Position numbers and translations under genes: made by a program. A stretch of DNA of 64,000 nucleotides, from NCBI RefSeq assembly GCF_047528295.1, contig NZ_CP180001.1:1550001-1614000 (forward strand), read 5' to 3'. Position 1 is the stretch's first letter. Each line of letters starts with the position of its first letter. The notes under the pieces were generated by a model that made no database searches, was not told where the DNA came from, and was given only the letters and a program-made list of their open reading frames with translations. Of the stretch, positions 1 through 8,344 are shown in pieces. Source of the stretch: Peptacetobacter sp900550335 (lineage in GTDB: Bacteria > Bacillota > Clostridia > Peptostreptococcales > Peptostreptococcaceae).

Positions 1-1
1 G

Positions 2-88
2 GGACATCAAAGTATCGATACAACACTTCAATACGCGATGGTGAATCAGAACAATGTTAAGGAATCTCACAGAAAGTATATTGGGTAA
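2..88 (+). CDS. Tyrosine recombinase, C-terminal end only
   Basis: The last 28 codons of a gene that enters from the left edge. The residues GHQSIDTTLQYAMV followed by HRKYIG match the end of lambda-integrase/XerC-type tyrosine recombinases, with the GH of the catalytic box and the active-site tyrosine in the TLQY position. The gene stops 26 bases before an hsdS cassette in the same direction. In Firmicutes such adjacent recombinases often invert or swap hsdS cassettes (family knowledge), so this is probably the cassette-switching enzyme rather than the phage integrase. The identification rests on only 28 residues. Confidence 0.7.
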   Translation, partial: GHQSIDTTLQYAMVNQNNVKESHRKYIG

Positions 89-114
89 GAAAAATTTAAT
101 CGCAATTTATCGAG

Positions 115-639
115 ATGTTTAAGAAGTGTAACAGAGAGAAGCTTGGAGATTATATTTTGCAAGTTCGTGGTGTTTCATATAAACCAAAGGATCTGAGCGA
201 GGGTCTTAAAGAAGGCTTTGTTACATTATTGCGAGCTAACAATATCGCGAATAATGTACTGAATTTTGAAGACGTGCAGTTTGTATCAGAAGGAAGAGTA
301 TCAGATGATCAGATTATACGTGAAGGCGATATATTGATCTGTGCATCAAGTGGAAGCCTTGAACATGTTGGTAAAGCAGCTTTATGTATGCCGGATATGG
401 AGTATACCTTTGGTGCGTTTTGCAAATTAATTCGTCCGATAGGAAAATTATATTCAGAATATATTGCTGGATATATGAGAACAGATGCATATAGAAATAC
501 TATTTCTGATTTGGCACAAGGTAGTAATATTAATAATCTTAGAAATGAACATATTAACGATTTAATGATACCAATACCATCGGATGAGCAACAAAGAGAC
601 TTTATTGATCTTCAAAGACAGAGCGATAAATCAAAATAA
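115..639 (+). CDS. hsdS: Type I restriction specificity subunit, single target-recognition half (HsdS cassette)
   Basis: HsdS reads the DNA target of a type I restriction-modification complex and normally has two target-recognition domains, about 400 residues in all. This product has 174 residues and one domain: it opens with KLGDYILQVRG and SYKPKDL, typical of an HsdS half, and ends with PIPSDEQQRDFIDLQ, the usual spacer helix. No HsdM or HsdR is in the window. The start codon has only a weak ribosome site. The size and the adjacent recombinase suggest a silent or half cassette for inversion or domain exchange. It could also simply be a truncated remnant, or pair as a half-subunit. Confidence 0.8.
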   Translation: MFKKCNREKLGDYILQVRGVSYKPKDLSEGLKEGFVTLLRANNIANNVLNFEDVQFVSEGRVSDDQIIREGDILICASSGSLEHVGKAALCMPDMEYTFGAFCKLIRPIGKLYSEYIAGYMRTDAYRNTISDLAQGSNINNLRNEHINDLMIPIPSDEQQRDFIDLQRQSDKSK

Positions 640-654
640 AAGGAGGAAGCAAGA

Positions 655-2574
655 TTGCAAAAAATTAATAATTTTGAGACCTATCTCGAGAAAAATTACT
701 ACAATAATATATTTGAAGCAATCAAGACATATATGAAAGAGCACAAGAATTCTCTAGGTGTGTATTCGTACGTTGTACTTGATATGTCTTACATTGAATT
801 GGATGATATCCATGTGAAAAGTGTTTGCTTTCACCAGGACGAAGGGAATCTTTTAAATTTCAGCGCATCAGTTCAAGCCGACGTTATTTTAAAAGGCATT
901 GGAACTCGTGATTATGAAGCAGATCAACAATCAGTATGGTTTACTGTCGATTTTACAGGTTATTTGTTAGCTGGATTGAATTTGGTTACTATCAGAGGCG
1001 TTGATTTATATAGTAAAGACAGATTTAATGAAGAAGACTCTTTGAGCAAGTTTCTAGTGCCATATTTATATGCAAAGAATTTAGATGCAGAGGCTACTAA
1101 ATTTTTGGAAAAGTATTATAAAAAGGCACTTAAAACGCCAATGCCTATTAAGATGGAAGAACTTTTAGAGAATATGTGTCTGGAAATTAAATATGCACCT
1201 CTAGAGGATAATATTTTTGGAAAAACTTATTTCACTGATGCGGATGTAGAGATTTGCGATATCAACAAGAAGAATGTTCGTAGAGAACATATTGAAGCTG
1301 GAACAATTTTGGTTAATCCAGGTATATATTTTATGAGAAATGTCGGTTCAATGAATAACACTGTGGTTCATGAATGTGTGCATTGGGATAGACATAGCAA
1401 TTTTTTTGAGCTACAAAGATTGTTAAATAATGAGATTAGCCATATTAGCTGTGAAGTAGTTGAAGAGTATGGATCTGAAACAAAAGGAATTAATGATGCA
1501 TTAAAATGGATGGAATGGCAAGCGAATGCACTTACTCCACATATATTGATGCCAGCAGAAATGACAAAGGTAAAATTTAAAGAAATTTTATCTAATACTA
1601 GGCGTGCTTACCCTGCCACTCGATCAGCTATTATTGCAGAATTTGCGATCCAATCACTTGCTGATTTTTTTGATGTATCAGTTGTATCAGCAAAGATTCG
1701 ACTTGTGGAACTTGGTTTTGATTTCGTAGAAGGAACCTGTGTATATTTGGATGGTAAATACTACCCACCATATTCGTTTAAGATAGGCAGTCTGAAAAAG
1801 AATCAGACTTTTATCATTGATGTAAAAAGCGCTGTAATTGAGACTACTTTTAATCAAGAGTTAGGTGAGTTAGCGCATTCAGGATCGATTATCTATGCAA
1901 ATGGTATGTATTGCATTAACGACGAGAAATATGTTACTAGAAGTAAAGATGGTATACCAATTTTAACTGATTATGCATTAGAACATGTGGATGAGTGTTG
2001 TCTAGTATTTGATAGGAAGATCCGTGTTAGTAGTAAATATGATGATTCTTATTATAGAGTTTGCTTCCTATGTAGAGATATAAAATCGGATAATATTGTG
2101 GAAGCAACATACGATAAAGATTATAAAAATAATCAGAATGTTGTAGAACGTGCTGAAGAGATAAGAAAATCGAAGGCTCTATTGAAGGAGTCTATAAAAA
2201 TCCAAAAGGACATTGCAGGAATGGAATTTTATGAGTGCTTAGAATATCACATGAAAAGACGAGGTATTACAGAGGAGCAACTTGCTCAAAGATCTGGACT
2301 AAGTGTTCGTGCTGTTGGTGATTATCATAGAATGGATAAGAATATTCAATTACCTACGGTTCTTGCATTATGCATTGGATTGAATTTAAAACCGGAGTAT
2401 TGCTATTCGTTAATAGATAAAGCGGGCTATTCACTGAAGGCTACAGAGGAACATATGGTATATAGATTTCTCATAGATAATCATACAGATGAGAATCTAA
2501 CCTCTTGGAATGATACTTTATCTGATTTTGGCATAAAGCAACAACTGCCGGACAATAGAAAACGAGATGTTTAA
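655..2574 (+). CDS. ImmA/IrrE-type zinc metallopeptidase with C-terminal helix-turn-helix
   Basis: A 639-residue protein starting at TTG behind a good AAAGGAGG site. The middle carries HECVH (HExxH zinc motif, about residue 240) and downstream EWQANALTPHILMP, the third-ligand region of the ImmA/IrrE (COG2856) family. Near residues 520-575 lies an HTH with AQRSGLSVRAVGDY. The first 180 residues form a domain I do not recognise. ImmA-type peptidases cut phage or ICE repressors after DNA damage (known for ImmA and IrrE). Here repressor-like DNA binding and protease may be combined in one chain. It follows the hsdS cassette by 15 bases, so the two are probably cotranscribed. Its target is unknown. 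Confidence 0.75.
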   Translation: MQKINNFETYLEKNYYNNIFEAIKTYMKEHKNSLGVYSYVVLDMSYIELDDIHVKSVCFHQDEGNLLNFSASVQADVILKGIGTRDYEADQQSVWFTVDFTGYLLAGLNLVTIRGVDLYSKDRFNEEDSLSKFLVPYLYAKNLDAEATKFLEKYYKKALKTPMPIKMEELLENMCLEIKYAPLEDNIFGKTYFTDADVEICDINKKNVRREHIEAGTILVNPGIYFMRNVGSMNNTVVHECVHWDRHSNFFELQRLLNNEISHISCEVVEEYGSETKGINDALKWMEWQANALTPHILMPAEMTKVKFKEILSNTRRAYPATRSAIIAEFAIQSLADFFDVSVVSAKIRLVELGFDFVEGTCVYLDGKYYPPYSFKIGSLKKNQTFIIDVKSAVIETTFNQELGELAHSGSIIYANGMYCINDEKYVTRSKDGIPILTDYALEHVDECCLVFDRKIRVSSKYDDSYYRVCFLCRDIKSDNIVEATYDKDYKNNQNVVERAEEIRKSKALLKESIKIQKDIAGMEFYECLEYHMKRRGITEEQLAQRSGLSVRAVGDYHRMDKNIQLPTVLALCIGLNLKPEYCYSLIDKAGYSLKATEEHMVYRFLIDNHTDENLTSWNDTLSDFGIKQQLPDNRKRDV

Positions 2575-2618
2575 AAATATTTTATTAAATCAGGAACTCG
2601 GAGTTCCTCCAGGAAATA

Positions 2619-2661
2619 AGGCTTTATAGCAATTAATTTTGCTATGAGGCCTATTTTTTTT
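2619..2661 (+). terminator. Rho-independent terminator after the metallopeptidase gene
   Basis: Inverted repeat with arms beginning GGCTTTATAGCAA and TTGCTATGAGGCC around a short A+T loop, followed by eight T residues. It ends the hsdS/metallopeptidase unit. Confidence 0.85.
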
Positions 2662-2689
2662 GCTTTTTTTCAGCCAAATAGTCATTAAA

Positions 2690-2883
2690 ACAGGAAGTCC
2701 GGATTCGTGTTTTTAATTGCTGAAGTGAATTATATTGAATGTAGTGAAGCATAAAGCCTCACAAAGGGTATTGATGTCGTCCCTCTGATCAAGGGATTTC
2801 CTAACTTCATCAATATCATACAACTTAGTGATGTCGACAAGAGTAGGACTTGTTGACCACGTAAATCAAACGGAGGAATCCAT
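2690..2883 (+). promoter_or_regulatory. Structured non-coding leader
   Basis: This stretch between a terminator and the next ribosome site has no convincing gene. Two hairpins are visible: TATTGATG (2769-2776) pairs with CATCAATA (2808-2815) around an inner CCCT/AGGG stem, and GTCGACAAG (2833-2841) pairs with CTTGTTGAC (2849-2857) with one G-U pair. The second ends just before the GGAGG of a tiny ORF. The arrangement looks like a folded 5' leader. Its function and transcription start are not known. Confidence 0.45.
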
Positions 2884-3030
2884 ATGATGTGTGGTCACGA
2901 AATATCTTTTTTCGACAAATATAGCAATGCGGTTTCCTCCGCGTCAATCACAGGAGGAAATAGCATATGGCTAAGAACGAATTTTACAGAAACTTTAGTA
3001 ACAGAAAATCATTTAATAACAAATCACTAG
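2884..3030 (+). CDS. Possible 48-residue leader peptide overlapping the next gene
   Basis: ATG-ATG start behind a good GGAGG at about 2871. The frame begins MMCGHEISFFDKYSN and runs 64 bases into the next gene in another frame. The downstream gene has its own GGAGG inside this ORF, so translation of the two could be coupled. I recognise no family, and coding is supported only by the ribosome site, so this may be chance. Confidence 0.35.
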   Translation: MMCGHEISFFDKYSNAVSSASITGGNSIWLRTNFTETLVTENHLITNH

Positions 3031-3563
3031 AAGCTGATGAAGAGCTTGTTCCAGTTGTTCTAACAAAAGAAATGAAAGTTACATTAAAACCAATGGGGCT
3101 TGATTATAAAAATGTTGAAACATGGAAATTTCCCAACGGGAAAAGGGTTCCAGTTGCATTTATCCCTAATAAGATAGGGCTTATTGACGTATACATGAAA
3201 TTTTTTAATGAAGAAGTTGAAAGATTTTTAAAACATAAAGAGGAAGAATTATCAGATGATCTTTCATTAGACAAGTTTTTAGAAGATATCGACGATGAAG
3301 ATGGTAACGGATTTGATCCAACAGGGACAACAGAAAATGAGGATAATGCACTTTTAATGATGATTTTCGAACTTCTTATCGAAGAACTCGAAAAACAAGA
3401 TTCTAGCATGGCTAAAATAATCCGCTTACTTTCGGAGGGTTTTCAAAAGAAAGAAATCTTGGAAAAAATTGATCTTGGAAAAGGTAAAACACAAGGATAC
3501 GTTTTTATTGAGAAAACTCAAAAGACAGCTCTTAAAATCTATAATGAGAAATTTAGAAATTAA
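2967..3563 (+). CDS. Sigma-like/HTH prophage protein
   Basis: A 198-residue acidic protein with a clear start behind AGGAGG. The N-terminal half has a short strand-rich part (LTKEMKVTLKPMGL, then KRVPVAF). The centre is very acidic (residues about 85-115). The C-terminal 55 residues resemble a sigma region 4 or HTH module: SMAKIIRLLSEGFQKKEIL followed by GKGKTQGYVFIEK. It stands alone between a folded leader and a bidirectional terminator, facing the leftward replication operon. A role in transcription control is inferred from the HTH-like end only. Confidence 0.5.
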   Translation: MAKNEFYRNFSNRKSFNNKSLEADEELVPVVLTKEMKVTLKPMGLDYKNVETWKFPNGKRVPVAFIPNKIGLIDVYMKFFNEEVERFLKHKEEELSDDLSLDKFLEDIDDEDGNGFDPTGTTENEDNALLMMIFELLIEELEKQDSSMAKIIRLLSEGFQKKEILEKIDLGKGKTQGYVFIEKTQKTALKIYNEKFRN

Positions 3564-3577
3564 AATGTAAAAATAAT

Positions 3578-3618
3578 AATAGCAGCATTGGTATGGAGAT
3601 TCTACCGATGCTGCTATT
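3578..3618. terminator. Bidirectional terminator between convergent genes
   Basis: Arms AATAGCAGCATTGGTA (3578-3593) and TACCGATGCTGCTATT (3603-3618) pair over 16 positions with one G-U pair around a 9-base loop. A/T-rich flanks on both sides fit termination of both the sigma-like gene and the polymerase operon. Confidence 0.85.
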
Positions 3619-3623
3619 TGCAT

Positions 3624-5612
3624 TTAATCCTTTTTATAAAATTTTGTCATATAACCGTCTGCTCGAAGTAAGATGTCAGGAAACCATTCTGGGTTATGTG
3701 CCATTGCCATGCACACATCTTCGAGTGAAATTTCTTCTTTGCATTCAATGAGAAGTTCGTCATGTACATGTCCTGCAATCAGGAAACCAGGTAGATTTTT
3801 TATTGCATTCATAAGTAGATCTCGGCTGATGGCTTGCACGATATTTTCCACAAATTTTGGACCGTAACTTTCGAGGCGTTCCCATTTCTTCGTGGATCCG
3901 ATACCTTCATAAGTAACCGATTCACCTCCGAATTTATTCTCTCCAATGCGAGGTTTAACGTATGTTAGCTTACGTCCAGAAGGGAGAGTGATGAAAAGCA
4001 TACCACTACGCCAGGTAAATTTGATACCGTGAGTCTCTGTACTTGTGTGCATTTTTATTGCGTTCTTTACAGCATTATCCACGTCCCACCAAAGAGATAC
4101 AATATTAGGATTTGAAGCACGCCATGCATCAACAAGTGGTTGAAGTTCTTCTTCTGTAAGTCCCATATCCAGAGCTCCCATAGCTTTTAGAGCACCAACT
4201 GAACCACCATATCCTAATGCCAATTCTGCGATCTTACCTTTCTGACGGAGATGTCCATTTATTCCATGTTTTTCGACAGGACAATGAAACATTTTAGATG
4301 CTGATTCACAATAGATGTCTTTACCATTGCCAAATGCATCCTGACGCCATTTTTCGTTTGCTATTGTAGCAATTACTCGAGCTTCTATTGCGGCAAAGTC
4401 TGCAACGTAGAAAGTATAACCAGGCTTTGCAATAAAAGCAGTACGGATAAGCTGCGAGAGTGTATCAGGTATATCATCATACAACAATTCTAGTGATTCA
4501 TAGTCGCCTTGACGAACAAGTTCTCTAGCTTCAGTAAGGTCCTTCATATGGTTTTGTGGCAGATTTTGCAATTGGATTAATCGTCCTGCCCAGCGCCCAG
4601 TTCTATTCGCACCATAAAATTGGAACATGCCTCTTGCACGATGGTCGTTGCAAGCTGCATTTTGCATTGCCTGATATTTTTTTACAGAGCTTTTGGCTAG
4701 CTGTTGACGAAGTGACAACACATGAGTCAGATCATCTGGAGCATCTTTAATAAGCTCAGCGACAGCTTTCTTACCGAGTGTGTTTGTTTTAATTCCATGA
4801 TTTGATAACCACGATTTCATCTGTACAACGCTATTTGGATTTTCGAGACTTGTTAAGACCTTCATTTGTGATGAGATATCAGCTTTTGAACGCTCATCAA
4901 AAGCAATTGCATTTTCTACAAGCTGCATGTCAATTAGAATACCTCTGTCATTAATTTGCTGATCCATATGATATTCATCCCAGATAAAATCTGGTACAGG
5001 AAATTTGTGTAGTTTGTCTTTGATTCCCATTTCCACTTCTACGTCCCTTTTATTATACAATTTAAAAGTATCCCATTTATCATGCGCGTGATAAGGAAGA
5101 TTTCTTGTTCTGCCACCATTAGTCTTTGTTGGCTTGCAAGGGACACAGAAGTAGCGGATCAAGTCTTTACCTTCTTTCATTTTCTGGTCCTTAAGGTCGA
5201 GCACAGAACCAACACCTTCTAAGGATAGTGGCAATCCCATATAAGCGCTCCAGATCATTGTACAGCGCCAGGATACCGGATTTAGGTAATTACTAGTTGT
5301 ATCTGTGTCTGGACCGTATCCTTTGAACTTATCTGGGTAGTTTTTCTGAAGCCAGTAAGAGATGCAGATTCTCTCAAATACAGCATTGAAAGCCCATTTG
5401 ATTACATTCTCATCAACTAGTGCATCGATGATAATGTCTGGAAGGACATCTCCTGATGCAAGATCATAAACTGTAACAGGACCGCCATCGATGGATATTG
5501 CAAATAGTAGTATTTCAAAATCATCTGATTCTGCGTATTTGTATACGCCACTTTTCTTTATATCTATATCACTATAGGTTTCTAAGTCTATTGATATTTC
5601 ATGAATTATCAT
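3624..5612 (-). CDS. Phage family A DNA polymerase with 3'-5' exonuclease domain
   Basis: The replicative polymerase of the element, 662 residues. The N-terminus has the DnaQ-like exonuclease motif SIDLETYS (residues 8-15) and a later YNKRDVEVE near 186-194. The polymerase domain shows motif A DFAAIEARVIA (about 405-415), motif B as RQKGKIAELALGYGG (about 456-470) and motif C HVHDELL with the catalytic HDE at 617-619. It is the last gene of the leftward replication operon and ends at a bidirectional terminator. The size fits phage polymerases of this subgroup, which lack the 5'-nuclease domain of bacterial PolA. Confidence 0.95.
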   Translation of the reverse strand: MIIHEISIDLETYSDIDIKKSGVYKYAESDDFEILLFAISIDGGPVTVYDLASGDVLPDIIIDALVDENVIKWAFNAVFERICISYWLQKNYPDKFKGYGPDTDTTSNYLNPVSWRCTMIWSAYMGLPLSLEGVGSVLDLKDQKMKEGKDLIRYFCVPCKPTKTNGGRTRNLPYHAHDKWDTFKLYNKRDVEVEMGIKDKLHKFPVPDFIWDEYHMDQQINDRGILIDMQLVENAIAFDERSKADISSQMKVLTSLENPNSVVQMKSWLSNHGIKTNTLGKKAVAELIKDAPDDLTHVLSLRQQLAKSSVKKYQAMQNAACNDHRARGMFQFYGANRTGRWAGRLIQLQNLPQNHMKDLTEARELVRQGDYESLELLYDDIPDTLSQLIRTAFIAKPGYTFYVADFAAIEARVIATIANEKWRQDAFGNGKDIYCESASKMFHCPVEKHGINGHLRQKGKIAELALGYGGSVGALKAMGALDMGLTEEELQPLVDAWRASNPNIVSLWWDVDNAVKNAIKMHTSTETHGIKFTWRSGMLFITLPSGRKLTYVKPRIGENKFGGESVTYEGIGSTKKWERLESYGPKFVENIVQAISRDLLMNAIKNLPGFLIAGHVHDELLIECKEEISLEDVCMAMAHNPEWFPDILLRADGYMTKFYKKD

Positions 5613-5665
5613 GAGAACCTCCTAATAAAACAAGTGGCAGAGAGTCTATTCCCTGCCACATTTTT

Positions 5666-5839
5666 TTATTTATAATCAGCTTTTTCAGTTGACTCTAACT
5701 GTTTCTTTTCACGATGTAATTTGACTTTCTTTTTTACGAAACGGATAAGATCCGTAATAATAAATACTAGACTTGGAATAAGCCATCCTATCATCGCACC
5801 GAAACATGTATATAGCATTAGTTGTTCATAGTTTGTCAT
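5666..5839 (-). CDS. Small membrane protein, 57 residues
   Basis: Starts at ATG 5839 behind GCGAGG and ends at 5666. It opens MTNYEQLMLYTCFG and has one hydrophobic segment, GAMIGWLIPSLVFIITDLI, followed by a strongly basic tail (RFVKKKVKLHREKK). It lies between the ssDNA-binding protein and the polymerase in the leftward operon. The layout suggests one transmembrane helix with a cytoplasmic basic tail. I recognise no family, and the function is unknown. Confidence 0.65.
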   Translation of the reverse strand: MTNYEQLMLYTCFGAMIGWLIPSLVFIITDLIRFVKKKVKLHREKKQLESTEKADYK

Positions 5840-5907
5840 TTTATTACCTCGCTTTTCATAAATAACTGGCAGCAGCTATGCCACTGCCAGCTTGATTAGT
5901 ATTGTTG

Positions 5908-6471
5908 TTAACTAAGGAAATCGTCATCTTCTTCAGTAGCAAAATCATCTTCAGCTCTTGATTTACCTCCAAGTGGCTCACCGTCGCGAATCTTCTGCAA
6001 ATTGTTAAGTCCGCAGGCAATTCCACGATTCCCGTTGGAGTTAAAAGCATAAAGGTTGATAGATGCTCTACCGTATACACCGCTATATACTTCGGAACGT
6101 TCTAAGATAGGCTGACGATCTGCATCCACAATACCTGGAGCAGTAGCAGAGTTAGCGTTAATGAAGTAGCTGTTAGCATAAGCTTCATCTCCAGGTCTTT
6201 CCTTATCGCCATCGCGAAGAGGTGTTTTGATTACATCAAGCGCAGGACATACTTTTGCGTTTCCTTTTAATTTTGACTGACCTTCTTCGTAAGCAGCCTG
6301 GATAGCGGCTTTGATTTTATTCACAGTTACGGTATCACTTTTTGGAATAATAAGAGATACGCTGTATTTTGGTGTTCCACCGTTGATTGACTTTGGATCC
6401 CACACATTAGCATAAGACCATCTTGTGTTTACTCCTGTAATAACTTTAGTTGGGTTTACAATTCTAGACAT
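5908..6471 (-). CDS. DUF2815 single-stranded DNA-binding-like protein
   Basis: A 187-residue protein beginning MSRIVNPTKVITGVNTRWSY, with DPKSINGGTPKYSVSLIIPK, features typical of the phage DUF2815 family. Members have an OB-like fold and are found beside DUF2800 and this type of polymerase, where they are taken to bind single-stranded DNA. The last residues, EEDDDFLS, form an acidic tail like the protein-recruiting tips of SSB proteins. It sits 15 bases after the DUF2800 gene in the operon. Confidence 0.85.
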   Translation of the reverse strand: MSRIVNPTKVITGVNTRWSYANVWDPKSINGGTPKYSVSLIIPKSDTVTVNKIKAAIQAAYEEGQSKLKGNAKVCPALDVIKTPLRDGDKERPGDEAYANSYFINANSATAPGIVDADRQPILERSEVYSGVYGRASINLYAFNSNGNRGIACGLNNLQKIRDGEPLGGKSRAEDDFATEEDDDFLS

Positions 6472-6486
6472 AATTTTTTCCTCCTA

Positions 6487-7608
6487 TTAATTGTCATTAA
6501 AATCATCTATTGCAGTGTTCATGGCCGGTCTTTTATCCGATTCAGGAACAAGCGTTGGTTTACCTTGTGACTTAAAGATAAGTCCACCTAATAATTCTTC
6601 AAATTGCTTTTTACCAAGAAGTGAGCTCATGGCAGTAATACCAAGTAGCTTCTTTTCATATGGATCGTATCCGGCTTTTGTTACTGTATCTGCAACAGCA
6701 GCCTCATCGATATATTTGCGAGTACTTCTACCTTCTACAACTTTATAACCTTCAAAGTGCGTACCCGTTTGTGCTTGGGTTAGCGCATAATCTTTGATGT
6801 CATTTCCCCAGCTGATTAGCTGATCAATTCGTGGAAGAATCGCAGCAATTTCAAAATCATCTAAGGTCGCTGGCATTTCAAAGTCGTATTTTGCAAGCTC
6901 AAGATTTGTCTCAGCACGTTTTCTACAAGTGGCTTTAACTTTACAAAACTGGCAATGATCACCTGCTTTGAATTCACCTTTTCCTTCGTATGCAAGAGCA
7001 GCAGTAGGCTTTAATATCTCATCTGCCCAGGTAAGAAGATCTTCTTTTGTGATTGTGCTAGAAGATACATTGTTACGACGCGGCTGGAAAATAGTCATTT
7101 CGATCTTATTTACATCGTATAAGTCCTCGAAAGCCTCCAATGCACCTAATGCATAGCACATCATCTGTGAATTTCCTTCACTTTCAACGAGGACTCCAAG
7201 ACCGTGTTTATAGTCAATGATATGTAACATTTCGTCAGCGATGATGACGCAGTCACCAGTACCGAATCCATTTTCGACCCAGCGAGAGAAATCTAAGCGC
7301 TGTTCGATGAAAACCATCGGATCACTGCAGTATTCTTTTGATTTTTCATATTGCTCGAGTACATAGTTGGTGTATTCTTCCGCACAGCTTTGCATTTCAG
7401 TATTGTAATAAGTTAAGTTTTCTGTTGGATCTTCTACATTTAGTCCTAGAGCTTTTTCTACTAAGTAGGCACATAGTTCATGGCAATCAGTGCCTTCTTG
7501 AGCGTATGTTGAGGATTCATCTTTGATTCCTTCGCATAGCTTTGCAGATGGTGGACAATTGATCCATCGGTGCGAAGCAGATGCTGAAAGAAATGCATGC
7601 TTAGCCAT
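6487..7608 (-). CDS. DUF2800 protein, PD-(D/E)XK/Cas4-like nuclease
   Basis: A 373-residue protein beginning MAKHAFLSASASHRWINCPP, the signature opening of DUF2800. A likely nuclease core is seen in GTGDCVIIADEMLHIIDYKHG (about residues 117-137, with the D and DYK pattern). Cysteines at CQFCKVKATCRKRAE (about 219-233) resemble the Fe-S cluster cysteines of Cas4/AddB-type nucleases. It probably acts in phage recombination or end processing with the DUF2815 protein. It overlaps the upstream gene by 8 bases. Confidence 0.85.
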   Translation of the reverse strand: MAKHAFLSASASHRWINCPPSAKLCEGIKDESSTYAQEGTDCHELCAYLVEKALGLNVEDPTENLTYYNTEMQSCAEEYTNYVLEQYEKSKEYCSDPMVFIEQRLDFSRWVENGFGTGDCVIIADEMLHIIDYKHGLGVLVESEGNSQMMCYALGALEAFEDLYDVNKIEMTIFQPRRNNVSSSTITKEDLLTWADEILKPTAALAYEGKGEFKAGDHCQFCKVKATCRKRAETNLELAKYDFEMPATLDDFEIAAILPRIDQLISWGNDIKDYALTQAQTGTHFEGYKVVEGRSTRKYIDEAAVADTVTKAGYDPYEKKLLGITAMSSLLGKKQFEELLGGLIFKSQGKPTLVPESDKRPAMNTAIDDFNDN

Positions 7609-7942
7609 TGATGAGTTCCTCAGCTGCAGCTACTAAAGCAGTGTAGTCATTTTCTTTTACTTCGCTAAGACGGTTAGCTCCGAACTTAGTTAAAAGTGCT
7701 TTTGCTTCAGCTTTCTTTCCTTTGCCAGCAAGTGTTGCCATGATTCCACGTACTTCCTGGAAAGAGTATTTCTTTTCTTCATTTTTGAGGTCATCCTTTT
7801 TAACGATTTCCTCAGGTTCAGGCTTTTCAGCTTCTGACGTATTAGAGAATACATCTCTTAGGGCGTTTGCTGCTTCAATCATTTTCTGTCCGGCTGTAAT
7901 CATTTCATCAAGAATCTGATCTAGATTTGACATTTTGCTCAT
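7601..7942 (-). CDS. Small conserved prophage replication-operon protein
   Basis: A 113-residue protein. The first 35 residues are helical (LDQILDEMITAGQKMIEAANAL), the middle is charged and flexible, and the C-terminal part (SFQEVRGIMATLAGKGKKAEAKALLTKFGA) resembles the small helical domain often seen in phage proteins next to DUF2800. It starts inside the end of the 59-residue gene and overlaps DUF2800, so the three are translationally coupled. A supporting role in replication or recombination is inferred from position only. Confidence 0.65.
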   Translation of the reverse strand: MSKMSNLDQILDEMITAGQKMIEAANALRDVFSNTSEAEKPEPEEIVKKDDLKNEEKKYSFQEVRGIMATLAGKGKKAEAKALLTKFGANRLSEVKENDYTALVAAAEELING

Positions 7943-8087
7943 TTGATTGAACCTCTCTTTCGTTTTCTGATGTTTGTCTTAGTTTGGCTGCCAGTTTTTT
8001 TGCTACAACACTAATAGCGATGAGTGTATCGATAAGTTCTTCATCTGTATCGTTTGTAGCACTGGCAAGATCTTTTGTGATAGTCAT
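7908..8087 (-). CDS. First small gene of the leftward operon, 59 residues
   Basis: Starts at ATG 8087 behind AGAGGTT and ends at 7908, overlapping the next gene by 35 bases. The product begins MTITKDLASATNDTDEEL and is helical and charged: an acidic first half, then KKLAAKLRQ. It is the first gene after the two conserved leader elements, so it is the first protein made from this operon. I recognise no family. Confidence 0.55.
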   Translation of the reverse strand: MTITKDLASATNDTDEELIDTLIAISVVAKKLAAKLRQTSENEREVQSNEQNVKSRSDS

Positions 8088-8120
8088 TGTCTTAACCTCT
8101 CTTTCCGATTGGCTTTGTGC

Positions 8121-8161
8121 CTTTCTAACTTACTAAGGGGATTTGAAGAAGCAAATTCCGG
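8121..8161 (-). promoter_or_regulatory. Conserved leader element, copy 1 (faces the leftward operon)
   Basis: Read on the minus strand this is CCGGAATTTG, six bases, CAAATCCCCTTAG, then TAAGTTAGAAAGG. GGAATTTG and CAAATCCC form a hairpin. It lies 34 bases upstream of the first leftward gene. Three related copies occur at 8214-8256, 8345-8388 and 38564-38605, each pointing at an operon. It could be an operator or an RNA element of the leader; the sequence does not decide. Confidence 0.6.
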
Positions 8162-8213
8162 TTTTTTCGAAAAGTTTTTTTAAAAATTTTTTTAGGAAAC
8201 CGAGTGTTTTTCT

Positions 8214-8256
8214 CCTTCTAACTTACTAAGGGAAATTTAGATATCTAATTCCGGAA
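8214..8256 (-). promoter_or_regulatory. Conserved leader element, copy 2 (faces the leftward operon)
   Basis: On the minus strand it reads CCGGAATTAGATATCTAAAT, then TTCCCTTAG and TAAGTTAGAAGG. It shares with copy 1 the CCGGAATT start, the CCCTTAGTAAGTTAGAA block and the hairpin form. It lies 52 bases further upstream, so the leftward operon has two tandem copies. Confidence 0.6.
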
Positions 8257-8269
8257 TTTTGTAATAAAA

Positions 8270-8317
8270 ATGTCAGACCATTTTTGCTTTATATAAGGAA
8301 GCGATTAGGTCTGACAT
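8270..8317. repeat. Inverted repeat in the divergent control region
   Basis: ATGTCAGACC (8270-8279) and GGTCTGACAT (8308-8317) are perfect 10-base arms separated by 28 bases. On the plus strand the right arm is followed by eight T residues after AT. It lies between the leftward and rightward leader elements. It may be an operator pair for a divergent regulator, or a terminator separating the units. Confidence 0.5.
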
Positions 8318-8344
8318 ATTTTTTTTGAAATTTTTCATAAAAAT

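Noticed and set aside
2690..2816. Possible fifth copy of the conserved leader element
   Set aside because: Short matches (GGGATTTCC, CCGGATTCG) occur, but the order and spacing of the blocks do not agree with the four copies.
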